Part shown: positions 33,726 to 50,400 of the stretch, piece after piece | Layout of the letters: each line of letters begins with the position of its first letter | How positions within the stretch are numbered: the stretch's first letter is position 1 | Assembly: GCA_025093555.1 (NCBI GenBank) | Contig: JAIWNF010000004.1 | Location: forward strand, 992,001 to 1,056,000 | Direction of reading: 5' to 3' | DNA length: 64,000 nucleotides | From: Circinella umbellata | Taxonomy: Eukaryota; Mucoromycota; Mucoromycetes; Mucorales; Lichtheimiaceae | The notes under the pieces: model-generated | The model's database searches: none | Seen by the model: the letters and a program-made list of their open reading frames with translations, nothing else | Told to the model about the DNA's origin: nothing | Translations under genes and position numbers: made by a program

Positions 33726-36383
33726 TCACATTGTTGGTGTACTACTAATATTATTATTATCATCATTCATTCCAGAATCATCATCTTCATCAAAGTCGTC
33801 TCTAAATATGGATTTAGATGGCATAATAAGATTTTTATCTTTAAAAATAGGTCCTAAACCATCAATCCATGTACGCCGTTTTTCCATAGCATTCACTGCA
33901 TTCTCAGATAATACAGCTCTTGGTGCAGTTGCTTTACGCTTTTTAGATTTTTGAATTCTCTGTATTTATATATAGAACAATATAGTTCAGAATGATTCAG
34001 AATATTGTAATTTTTAACTAATGAGAAAAAAAAAACACAAAGAGAAAAAAGACTTACAAATCGTTTCATATAACATTGTTCAACTTGAGAATCATATGTA
34101 TCCAACACGTTTCGATATTGTTCATATTGAAGTTGTCGATCTACTACCTCTAATAATCTTTTTTTACGAAAATCGTTGGCCTCGACTTGTTCTTTCAATT
34201 CACGACCCAATCTACGTAACTCGGCGCAAATATCATCATCTTCTCTTGCGTTCCATGCAATCTAGTTATTATACCCATAGCCAAATTAGATTGTCCATTC
34301 ATTAACTACTACTACTTTTTTATAATATAAACAATCTTAAATCATCCCAATTCAAAAAATAATGATAAGAAAATCATACATCTTCATCACCAAAGAGGCC
34401 AGCATATCGCAATTCTCGTTTCAATCTTTCTTCAAAATCCACAATTTCCTCCGTAGGATTATTGGATAATTCAACTACAGTCCGACCTCCTTCACTTGAG
34501 GTTACTGAATCAAGATCCATATCATCTTCTTCCTCCTCTCTTATTGTTCCTTCTGCTGTTGAATCATCCAATAGTGCCAAATTTTTAAGTTCTGTCAGAT
34601 CAACCATATCTTCAATTACCAAGGTACTTAATAATCGTTCAGTTAGTCCGCCACAACTTAAGTCTTCCGTCATCAAATAGTCATCAGTGAGAGGTTCAGT
34701 AGATTTTAAATAACGTGCACGTTCAGGAATTGGTTCTGGTTTTTGGTCTTCTTTTGTTTCTTTTTCTCCTTCTCCTTTTCCAGTAGTAGTAGCAGAAGTT
34801 CCTGCTTTTCCACCTGGTTTTAATATCGTAGAAGAATCCTTGTTGCTATTAGATGATGATGATGCTTCAGCATAATGCTTGTTTTTAGATGCTTCCACTG
34901 AACCTTCACGTCGTGCCGGAGAATTGGACCTTCCACGTGATGGTATTGTTGCTTGTTCTTCTTCTGCCCATGTTTCAATATAATGTCGCCCTAATGGAGG
35001 TAACAAATAAGGTTTTACATCGTCACCCTTATTCATTATTATTATTATCGATCACTAGAATAATTAGCTTCTTTTATAGAGATGTATATATATATATATA
35101 TATATACATTTACCTTTTCTAATAAAAATTTACGATCCTCTTCAGTTATCGGTCGAAAATAAGGTTCCATAGCACTCCAAAAAGTTAAAACAGATACTTG
35201 ATCCTTAGGCTTTACTCGTACAAAATCAACATCATTACTTGTTTTTGTATGAGATGATTTTGGTTTTGGATGTTTTCCTTGTGATGATGCTTTAGATGTT
35301 TTTTTCCTTTTTGTCTAAGATACATATATATATGTATATCCGTGGTGATCAGATTAAATAAACTTTCTCTTTTAATTTACAAAAAATAAGTTATATATTT
35401 TATATATGGAATATATTATTACTTCGGATGGTTTATGTTGTTTTCCAAATGAAGGACTTTTCGAAACAGGTGGTGGAGACTCACTATGAGAAGTAGGTCC
35501 AGGATCCAATCTTTTCACTTTAACAATAGGATGAGGTGATTCACTTCGTGTGGATATAGCTAATAAAAAAAGAAAGAACGTAGTAATTCTTTTTATATAA
35601 GTTTTTATTTATCCAACACATCCACCTTCCCACTCATATTTGGGTACAAACATTACATACGTTGATCATCTTCTGAGCTATCAATATCATCACGTCGTCG
35701 TCGTCTTCTTAATGCTTCTAATGCACTATTAATTATTAATAATTAAATTATTAAATATTGTAAATATATATGTCATAAAAAAAACAAAGTAATATCTTAC
35801 ATTTGTCTATCTGGTGGTTTTGATTGTGATGAGTTTGAAGAAGAATAATCATCTACATTGTAAAATCATTTGATATGAGATTAATGCATATTACACAATA
35901 AAGCAAAAGAGAACAGGCATTAATTTATTATATTACCTGATTCTCGTTTAATTCGCATCATCATATTAACACTTTTACCTGACGATCCACTCCTTCCATC
36001 TAAATAATATGATGATAGTTGATGTTTACTTATATATATATGTATATATATCTGTGCACGAGCATATGTATGTATGTACGTGTATATGTACATATATTTA
36101 TATATTTGAAAAAAGAATAAAAGTAAGAATAAAAATAACCTGAATCACGGATTTTGACATTCTTTTGTAAATGAGTAATATCTTTTTCCAAATATTTACG
36201 CCGTTTTTCTGTATGTGTTAATACACGTTCCAGATCGGCTCTTATACTTGTTAGATCCGTAGGAGTTGGTAAAGAAGATGGTGAATTGTTTGAATTATTT
36301 TTGGATGCTTGAGTATAATAGCCCGTAATTGAAGGTGAGACAGAAGCTGGTGGACTATATTGACGCGATAAATTGGAATCCAT
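33726..36383 (-). CDS. NGG1: NGG1/ADA3, SAGA histone acetyltransferase adaptor
   Basis: Links Gcn5 and Ada2 in the acetyltransferase module of SAGA/ADA and acts in nuclear transcription control. Nine exons on the minus strand join in frame: 36383-36140, 35999-35937, 35852-35801, 35725-35661, 35559-35423, 35314-35114, 35027-34380, 34261-34058 and 33959-33726, giving 615 residues. Key blocks: a coiled N-terminal segment (RADLERVLTHTEKRRKYLEK, about 49-68), VLTFWSAMEPYFRPITEEDR (about 229-248), the Ada3 signature KPYLLPPLGRHYIETWAEEE (about 259-278), and the C-terminal Ada3 domain with LGRELKEQVEANDFRKKRLL, QLQYEQYRNVLDTYDSQVEQ and EKRRTWIDGLGPIFKDKNL. Exon 7 must begin at an AG inside AATAAG, because the nearer CTAG acceptor would bring a TGA into frame. 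The middle is acidic and disordered. Exons of 52-65 nt make it the most fragmented gene here after the kinase. Identity is strong; small exon edges are inferred from phase. Confidence 0.9.
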
Positions 36384-39300
36384 GACTCATTTATAATGTA
36401 ATAATATTAATAAAAAAAGAAAAATATAAAAGAATAAAAGAAATATTTTTTTATACTGTTGTAGATATCTTATATATTTAAAAAAAATGAGAGGGAAAAG
36501 AAAAAGAGAGTTAAGTAAAACACTACCACACACATATACATACACAACTTAATCTTGTATCCAAAAAAGGCAAGTAGTTAATAAAAAACAATACCTCCCT
36601 TTTCGTTTTCTTGCCTCCTTCTTACTATTCATACGAATATATATAAAAGCCAATAGTGGTTTTCTTTATTACTGTTATCTTTATGGTCATTCGAAAATAA
36701 TCTAATCTCCAACTAGTAATGGACGGAACTTTTTTTTTTTTTTTTTTTTTTTCTAAAAGTTTCTTCATGGTGAGCACGAGATTGAACAGCTAAGATAAAA
36801 GAAAAAGGGAAAAACCCCACGACTTTTTTTTTCTCTATTTTGGTACTTGGCGCCATACTGATGATAGCTTCTTATTTTACTTCATTTTAATACACCGTTT
36901 TTATGCTTTTGTTAATCTGTTTCCATGCCAAAGCTTAATTAATCCTATCAAAGTCCATGTTGAATATTGTTTTGCTTGTGTAACTATTTTATGCTTGACT
37001 TTTTAAAGATAACACGATCAATGACTGCAAGGCAACTATTGTGTACATATTATCTATTGGCGATGAAAGAAAAAGTGTAGTATGAAAGCTTAAATTTTTA
37101 TGCTTGATGTATTTTCCACATGTTTAGCATCGCTAATGGTGGTTTCCCCTCCTTAGGTTATTGCATATGCAAAACTTACTGCGTGAATTGAACCTCGATT
37201 TAATGAAGTGATAATCCTGCTTTAGCATTACGTAGAATAAGTGATAATTCCCTGTGTACGCAGTGACTTAGTATAATTGAACTTATTACAATAGTGACAG
37301 GATATGCGTAATATGTAAACCTTCACTTAATAGCGAAAAGACAATTATCATACTGCTCAAACGGGTCGCATCCTTGGAAAAAAACTATTTAGTATCAAAA
37401 TCACGAAAAAAGTTGATCAAAGAAAGAGACGCTAATTGTGGCATTCACTCTATTAAAACAACTGTTTTTTTTTGCTTGAAAGAGATTGAGGTTCCCAAAT
37501 TTTTCAACTACACATGACCACACAGTTGAGCTAAAAGTCGAAAATGTAAAAAAGCCATTTCTCAAATTATCAAAAATTTAATTTCTTTGCTAATATCGCG
37601 ATACACAAAACTTTATTGTAATGTTTGAAAAACAGTTCTCTCTTGGCTGAAATAATGTTACTACAAAGCGACAACACCATTTATCAACGTTGATAAAAGT
37701 AGCTGTAAGGATTATTCTAATATGTCAAGGTGAAAGCTAAAAAGCAGTAAAGGATTTGATCACAAACATAATTATAAAGTTTAATTTAAAGAATACTCTA
37801 TGACCTATGGGCAGCTTTATTAATATGAGTTTTTTTTACGTTAATGTATTATTTCTTGAGAAGTTTTTTGATCCAGATGAAAAAAATAAGAATAAACATA
37901 AAAAAAAGACAGAAGGTAAAGACAACAGAAGGTAAATACAGATGAAATTATATTTGAGTAGTTAGCTAAGTGTCAAGAGTGGGATTGTTGTTGAATAAAA
38001 TTTTGCTTACTACTAAATATTTAGTATTCCTAACCCTACTTCAAAAGAAAAAAAAAACATTTTTGTCTTATACTAACAATAAATAATTGCGATACCCAAA
38101 CACTTTTTGCTAAGCAACCATCATTACATTAATCGTCGTTAAGCTTCTTTTATATGGGGTTTCTTCTGTCACTATTACTACCTTTACCATCTCTATGTAT
38201 TAGAGAGATCGATAATGTTTTTATACGTCACATGCTTCGGTAATACTGTTATCATGAACAATGGATAGTAGTTCTAAAAGTTACATGTTTGAAAATTGTT
38301 CGAGTATTATATCAGAAAGATTATCAACGTCATGTACATTGCTTGCCCATTTAACTCTTGCTGTTCTAATAGTATTAGTGATAAGGATGTTACTAATAGA
38401 ATAAATTCATTTTTTATAGTCATAATGACCTGGATATAATGGACAAGTGTATACAATTGATTTAATAGTACTACCTTACATAATATATACTGGGTCTCGA
38501 CCAAAAACTGAAAACCTGTTAAATATTCCTTATTCCCATTTTGCGAGTAAAATACAATCAACTACTATTAATAATACTAATACAAGATATATCAAGCTTT
38601 ACACCGAGAAGACGTACAGAATCGAAAATTTTAAATATTTCGATGTCGGATCGATAGTTCCCATGGCATGATTTGGTGTTTACGTCATTATTTCTGAACG
38701 CATGATTCCATTTATTAATATGTCATAGTTGTGGGTAATCATGGATAATACGAATCCATGGTTGGCAATATAAGAAGGGGTAAAAAATATCCGATATTTG
38801 GAGTCGAAGCAGTTGCTTTCAAATTAAAACAAAGTCATCGTTGACGTCATTGTATTACTGCTTTTCGAGATATCGCTATGCAAAGAAGGGCTGTGAGCTT
38901 TCAAGAACTGAAGTCATGATACTTCATTATTCAGTCTGATAGCTTGCGCTAAGCGATAAGCTGTCGTTCTGACAGTTACATAATATAAACGATCGTCGTA
39001 TGGCTATTGTCCACATAGATCATATATAAACACTCAGCCAGTATATCTTTCGTACGTACTAAACTATTACTTAAACCAAGCATTTATTTGTAGACAAATA
39101 TAACTGTCGCCAGCGAATGTATGCTAAATAGACAAAAGCTTGAGAGGATCTTGTAAATAGGAGAGATTTTTTTTGGATGTATATAATGAACCTTGTTCCT
39201 TTTGCATAACCGCCTTAGACTAAAAATTAGACAAAATAAAATGAGGAAAAAGACATTATAATCTGAACCAAGTATATCACTAAATAAGAATTTTTGGTGT

Positions 39301-39588
39301 TGTAAATAAAATTTTGGCGCAAAAAAAAAGCTGATAGTATTAAATAAAGTAAATAAATAATAAAACATAAATAAATAATAAGACATAAATAAAATAAATA
39401 ATGTATAATAAATAAATAAATGGTATAGTAAATTAATAATGATGATAAAAAAAATAATAATGCTAAAAAAGAAACCGGCTTAATTACATTATGCATATGT
39501 CTATTATATATATATAAATATATATATGTATGTGTGTATATATATACTACTTTAAAAAGAAAAATAGCTCTAAATAAATAAAAAATTC
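36384..39588. other. intergenic of about 3.2 kb, no gene seen
   Basis: It contains the NGG1 upstream region at its left end (T23 tract at 36,730-36,752; C/T-rich stretches near 36,590-36,620) and the 3' flank of the kinase gene at its right end, which is rich in AAATAAATA repeats. The middle has no recognisable coding block. A small perfect palindrome CTGTC-GTTCT-GACAG occurs near 38,961-38,975. Confidence 0.5.
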
Positions 39589-43880
<4,292 letters not shown>

Positions 43881-44981
43881 TGGTAATATAGATGAAGATT
43901 ATTTTTATCTTTCAAATGAAAAAAGTAGAATATATATAAAAATGTGAAAAAAGAAGAAGGAAAGGGGAAGAAAATGAGTAGATTATAACAACAAAGAAGA
44001 GAGAAGTAAATTCAGAAACAACCAAAGGGGTGTTGTTAAACAAAAAAAAAAAAGAAATGGAGGGAAAATAAATTCACTTTCTTCGAGGTTGGTTGAATAG
44101 GTAAAAATAAAAATGAATTACTATTCAGTTTGATTCATCCTTACCTCGGATATTTTAAAATTTCATGTCTATGTGTGCTTATAATATTGTGTAGTGATGA
44201 TTGGGAGCTGGCGCGCAAAGGCAACTAAAAAAATAACTTATGCAGGTAGCATACGCTTTATATAAGTTGTGCATATTAGATATATATACTGAATGTATGT
44301 ACGTGTTTGAGTGGATCTTTGTGTATAAAAGAAAAAACACCTGTGCACGCGTTTTATATATATGGCGGTACGTTTTGTGATAATAATAAAGATGGGGTAA
44401 GGTTTTTAGTGGGTTAAATCGGTTTCCCGAGGAATGTAATATTATATTGATCGGAGGTACGAGTCCCAAAGAAAAAAAATTAATAAATCTATACTGTTCA
44501 TCATCATTATTAATAAGAAGCCTTCGCTATTCTCTCTCTCTCTCTCTATCCTTTCATCTTTTTATTATAGGTATTATAAATCTTTAAGAACACTTTTATT
44601 TATTTAATATTTATCATAGGGGCGAAAAACTACAATTGCATATAATTAAATATACTAGACTGCTAATATAAAGAAGAACATAAATGAAGAGAAAAATACA
44701 ATGAAAAACATATGAACAAGTCATCGAATGAAAATAAGCAGAAAAAAAAAAGATGGAAGATGCAATATGATAATGAACAGATTTTACAACAGCTGGTGCC
44801 AAACGTGATGATACAGGTATAAAATAATTGGTGGAAATATTATTAGAGCGTATGTGTGAGTACGAGAGTGACGAAGGAGTTAAAAAACTATGGTGTAAAT
44901 ATTATAATTGTATGTATAGTAAAAAAGAAAAACAATATATGTATATAAAATAGGAATGAGAATAAAAGAGTAGCGGTGCCA
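43881..44981. other. intergenic, promoter side of the kinase gene
   Basis: This spacer separates the kinase start from the stop of the zinc-cluster factor; both are on the minus strand. It holds A/G-rich tracts near 43,920-44,080 (C/T-rich on the coding strand, consistent with a leader of the kinase gene) and a TC repeat near 44,531-44,548. Low-complexity frames on the minus strand are not genes. Confidence 0.55.
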
Positions 44982-47433
44982 TTATTCGTAAATGTTTGCT
45001 GGAATACAATCATAGTGATTATCATTATTGTCTAGGACAGGATAATAGATAATAACTTGTTGATAATTATGCTCATCTAATGATAACCCTAATGATGTCG
45101 TATGTACCCAAGTCGAGGTGGTGTCTGGAAAATAATCCGAAGCTTGACTTTTATCGCCATTTATCGTGGGTGTAGTTGGAAACTCATCATAGCTACTCCC
45201 ACCATCTTCGGTACCACCACTGTCATGGTAACTTTGCATGGACGAAAAACTTCTGCTATTGTTATTGTAACTATTACAAAAAGTAGCAGTAGAAATAGTC
45301 GCAGAAGATGTAGGGGTGAGAAATGGTGATGACAAGGGTTCATAACTTGAACAAAAGTGATAGCTATCTACTTGATGTTGGTTATCATAATAATGTTTCT
45401 TCCCTTGTTGTTTTTGTTTTTGTTGATTTTGCTCTTGAAATGAATACGAGTCGTGGTGTTGATGATAATATCTCGTCAATATATCTCCTTCAATAAGCGC
45501 ATCACGGAATTCACTAAGATGGGCCAAAAAGAATGTATCGTCCATATTGAGATGTTCGCAAATCCATATGGATTGACTACACCAATCGCCAAACCAATGA
45601 ACGATACTGTTTTCGCCTTGCTTTTTTTGCTGTTGGTTGAATGCAAACCAATTAGTGTACGTACATATCAATTCGTTTAATGCTAATTTTAATGCCAGCA
45701 ATATTGTTGACTGTCCAAGAATCATAAAATGACCAGTCGAAATCAATGTATGGGCACATTGCTGCAGTCTAGCAATAGTCGCTAATGATTCGGATAAAGA
45801 AAGCGGTTGATTTTCAGCACACGACCTTGAACCGTGGTTAAAAGAGTGGAGAGATAACAATAAAAGAGTATCACTGAGAAAAAGTAAACACGTAGAATAA
45901 TAGGTATTGTATTCCATCATTGATTTTCTTGAATCGTCTCTTGACTTTGCATCTGCTGTAGCTGTCGTATCATTGTTATATAAATGTCTCGGTAACTTTA
46001 ATTTCCAATCTACCACGGCTTGTTGAAATTGTTTATTGCTGTTACATGAGGAATAAGGCGGAACACTTGCTGACTCTTTTGTAACATGGGTATAATAAAA
46101 CTTCAATAGCTTAACTAGCTCCTTGAAGTTTGTCATAATAACATTATCATTGCTGTTAAGATAATTAGAATAGGCGTTATGAGAAGAAGGAAACCTGGAC
46201 AAATTTGAGATTTGTTGCTGATAATGTGGACTGTAATGATCATCATTATGACACTTTTCCATCCACTGTTTATATACTATGTTTTGTTGCTGTTGTTTTG
46301 ATAATAGCCCCATGCTAACGTAAAGTAACCATTGTATGCTGTAAACTTCTTGTTGTTGATAATGACAATTAGATAAAGCAGAAAAGCTGTCAAATATAGT
46401 ACAAGCACGTTCCAGGTAGTAATCCGTCCAAGGCAGTGTTGTGCTGGTAATTTCTTGATATTTGTGTAATAAAAGAAGAGTCTGTGCTGCACCCAGCGAC
46501 CATTTGTCTAAACAAAGAGCATCCGCCTGATGCATGTAAGCCTCAGAGTCTGTCGGTGATAATAGCATATTGTTGTTGTTACAAAGTAATAACTCTGGTG
46601 GGCGTATGTAACACAAGATTGCCAGCAAGGCGGAATAAACTGACAATTCGGATGGCTGGTCATACAGCAATGGGAAATATGGATGAATATATTGGGAGTA
46701 CGCCTGATACAAAAGCGATGCAAGCTGAGCATTTTCGGAAAGACTAAAAAGAAATAATAATACAGATGATGATGACGATGGTGGTAATGGTGATGAAAAT
46801 TTATTTTTATAACTGTGGTTGGTACTTTTGATGATAGTAGAATCTGCTTGTGGTCGATCAGTTGTATCCATGCAACCAAATTCAAATGCGGGAAATTGGT
46901 TATATATGGAGTGCATCAATGCAGTGCTTTGACTTGGCTTTTTTGGAATGTTTCGGGCGTGTTCCAGACACATGTGAGGTTGAATAAAGTGGGATGATGT
47001 CTGTTGATCCTGCTGCTGCTGTTCTCGTTCTTGCTGTTCCACAGAAAGGTCCAGACTATTATCGCTGCTGCGGTTGTTATGGTTGTCAAAACAGCGATTT
47101 TCTTCGGGAGAGTCTTTGTTTGATGAAAATACACAACAAATGTTTGCTTTTCGACAATTGGAACATATTCCTGATCCTGGTACACCAATATCGCATCTAA
47201 AAGAAGAATTCATTGCAAATAAAACAACAATCAAATTATCAGTAAGGTAGGCTCTTTCGTAACTTTTATTTTTTCTTTTTGGATATTATAGAGTCTAAAT
47301 TTATTTTAAATTACTTTGATTTTCTCTGACGACAAAAATCGCATGCTTTTAATACTTTGAGTTTCTTGTACCGTCCAGGATCATTCATATCAACAAAATA
47401 AAATTCAACTGGCTTCTTTTTAGAATTGGACAT
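44982..47433 (-). CDS. Zn2Cys6 (fungal binuclear cluster) transcription factor
   Basis: Sequence-specific nuclear regulator. Two exons join in frame: 47433-47315 and 47196-44982, with a 118-nt GT-AG intron, giving 777 residues. The zinc cluster spans residues 31-61 (Cys31, 34, 41, 51, 54, 61; spacing CX2CX6CX9CX2CX6C), starting ACDFCRQRKSKCD; the intron splits the codon just before Cys41. A Gln-rich linker follows (EQQEREQQQQDQQ). A helical region starting ASLLYQAYSQYIHPYFPLLY (about 175-195) then begins the fungal-specific regulatory (middle homology) domain, which covers most of the remainder. Gln/Asn/Ser-rich stretches occur toward the C-terminus and may activate transcription. The start MSNSKKK is preferred because the longer in-frame extension upstream (to 47,574) is hydrophobic and low in quality. 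Target genes cannot be inferred, and no pathway genes adjoin it. Confidence 0.9.
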
Positions 47434-50400
47434 ACTTATGTACGAATGTAAAAACGTAAAACAAGCAATAAAAATGTCGTTATAAAAAAGAGGGAAAAAG
47501 CAAAGAAAGTGAAGAAGAAGAGGAAATAAAGAGTGAATGCGTGAAAGTGATGTTATTATATATACGAAAAGCAAGATAAATTCTCGTTTTAAGCTTTTTT
47601 TTATTTGATAATACGACTTCCTTTTATGAAAAAGAAAAGGGTTATTTTTATATTACTTAACGCTGTATATTTTGGATAAGTTTAATTCCTTACTCTAAAC
47701 AATATGATCGATGGCGGCCATTTCTTCATTTGGTAATTCTCTTTTTTCACTTTGTATATATAACACTATTATTTGTCATCAAGATAATACTAACAGCTGG
47801 ACACATTGGTGCTATTATTTGTAACATTTGCATATCTGTACGAATGCTTCTTCTTTTTTTTTATATATACAGGTACATAGTAAAGACAGAAATAATATAT
47901 ATATGTTATAAATAAAAACTACTCAATTGGCCAGATCCTTTTATTAATATATAAATCTTGTGTGTCAACGTCATTCACAGTGTACAAAAATTTGTCTATA
48001 TATATAATAATCTCCATTACATTACCAAAACTTTATATTCTTCCTTTTTGTACTTGCCAATTAAAAAGAAACAGAACAAAAGAAAATGGCGGGAGCATCT
48101 CACTTTTCAAAAAGTTATATCTCGGTAAATATTATTCAGCGTTTTCCAACCCTTTTATTAAATCGATTTACAAATGGAGAAAATATAATGTAATAAGCAG
48201 TATAATATATCGTTTTCATTTTTTTATTATAGTACGTATACTTGCAATAAATTATTAAACACTACCATCAGTGGTGTTTCACCCTACACAAGCAAGAAGA
48301 ATGACTGTTATATTCCATTTTGTTCTATTGACTACTATTATATATCCATATGTTGTTAATAAGGTCACATACTATTTATTTACTTGTTATAATTAGTGTA
48401 CACTCAGAATCTTGGGTGACGGAGGTTTTTTTAGACAAATATATCGATTTTTTTTCACTCCGTAAGGAAGTTAGTAGAAGGTGGGGAAAACCATCTAAGA
48501 CTGGGAATTTTTTTTTCATTTTCTTATGATCTGACATAATCAATGGGTACGGGTCAATTACGTAAAAGTATTGCTCCCTTATTATAGTCATTATTAATTG
48601 ACTAATCAATATTTATACCTTACGTTCTGTTTTCCTTTTTACGAACTAGAATCCAATTATTAGTAATTATCTTATCTAGTATAGATTATATTCTCGTTGT
48701 ATAAGAGAATCTTGTTCGAGAACCAAAAATCCAGTCTCTCAACATGTAAATAAACATTCCTTTATGTAAACAAAACGGTTTATGGTGATACGAGAAATAG
48801 CGCATATTTTCAACCTAGAGGACAAGCGCAAGTGTGCATAGTATTTAACAAAGTAATGATAAGAAACTTCCTTCTGGATTTCACCACGCAAATTCAATAG
48901 CAACACTGTTCTATAAATATAACAAAAAAAAAGGTTCTGGTTGGAAAAGAATGATGCTAAACATATTAATTATTATAATAACTTGCTTGGTAATCCGCGG
49001 TTTTCGTTCTTGTTCATCCTCTTAAGGTAATTTGAAAATTCTTTGGGAATAATTGTTCGGAATTATAGAGAGAGTGAGAAAGGACGTATTTGAAAAAAGA
49101 AGTAACCTTAAAATTACTAAATATGGACATATCAGGACGATACATGCTTACACTCTCCATTTTTGAGTTGAATAGAAAGTGTTACCTCAGGTATATGTCG
49201 TTTAAATTTTACTCTTATTTTTGTTCGAGCCTTATGATAAGAGTTAAATATACAACTACAGTAATTGTGTGACAGATGTTTGGAACAAGCTGCATAAATT
49301 TATTTTGATGCATTTCAGATAATGATAATAAAGAAAACGTGCGCGCGAGCGCTTATATACGTTCTGTGTGTGCTAAGCCCTATTGAACCGACAACTCTTT
49401 TAAAATTACTCATGATTATTGTGCGAGTAAATAATTGTTGCTCTTTCGCTTGATTTGTACTAGTTAATTAAGAAGAGATAATAACAGAGTAAATTCGATT
49501 TAAGAATTTTTTTTTCGTGGTAACAGAAGAAAAACGTAAACAATAGCTTTTCCTATTTTGTTTACAGTTGTCTAATTAAAATAAAAGAACATGATGGATG
49601 TTTGTTAGTATAAATAAATGAATAAACCATCAAATATCGTTTTGTGATTGGTTTTAGCAATGGTTCTTTACTCATTTTTTTCATGATTATTACACTAAAC
49701 ATTTACCGGGCGAAAGAAATAAATAGGAGGCTGGCTGTTGTTGCTTATATCTACTTGAGATGGATATGTACCTATTTTAAATATGTATGAGAAAAGGTAA
49801 CGCTTCTTAATATTTTTCATTGCTCCCATGTTTATGGGTGGCGGACTATAGATGAAACTACTGTTGGGAGTAATAAAGAAAATAGACAAAAAAGGTATGA
49901 ATAAGATTCGTCCCAGTTATTCGGCAGAGTATGTAATGCAGTCAAGCAAGTGCGTCAATTTGGTCTTACGTATGATCATTTTCGATGCCAGGACAAGAAC
50001 GAATAAAAAAAGGTTTATGTATGAGAAAGTCATAAAACAGCTGCACATGCGGCAAACCAGCATGTGAAAGCATAACAAAAGAATTGACTGTATTCAAACT
50101 TGTTTCTATTTGTTTATTATGTTCGTTCTCAAAAAAACACATATAAATATTTATGCTCAATAATATGAACTTGCTCCAAACATCGGATCTCGTGACTTTT
50201 CAGATACAAAGTAATGGCAAGAATTCTGCTCAATAAAGTTAGCTACTATAAACAGTAGGGGTGAACCATTGTTAAGCTTGAGTTCCTTTGCAACGAGTAA
50301 CACATTTGATATGATGACTCCCCGTTAAATAAAAATAAAATATTTTTTAGTTTATTTATGGAGCCACCATCAATAAACAAATAAGGTTCAATGCCGCAAT

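Noticed and set aside
49840..50160. Open frames on both strands that vaguely suggest a transposase relic
   Set aside because: No catalytic motif or terminal repeat could be found, and the reading depends on ignoring stops.
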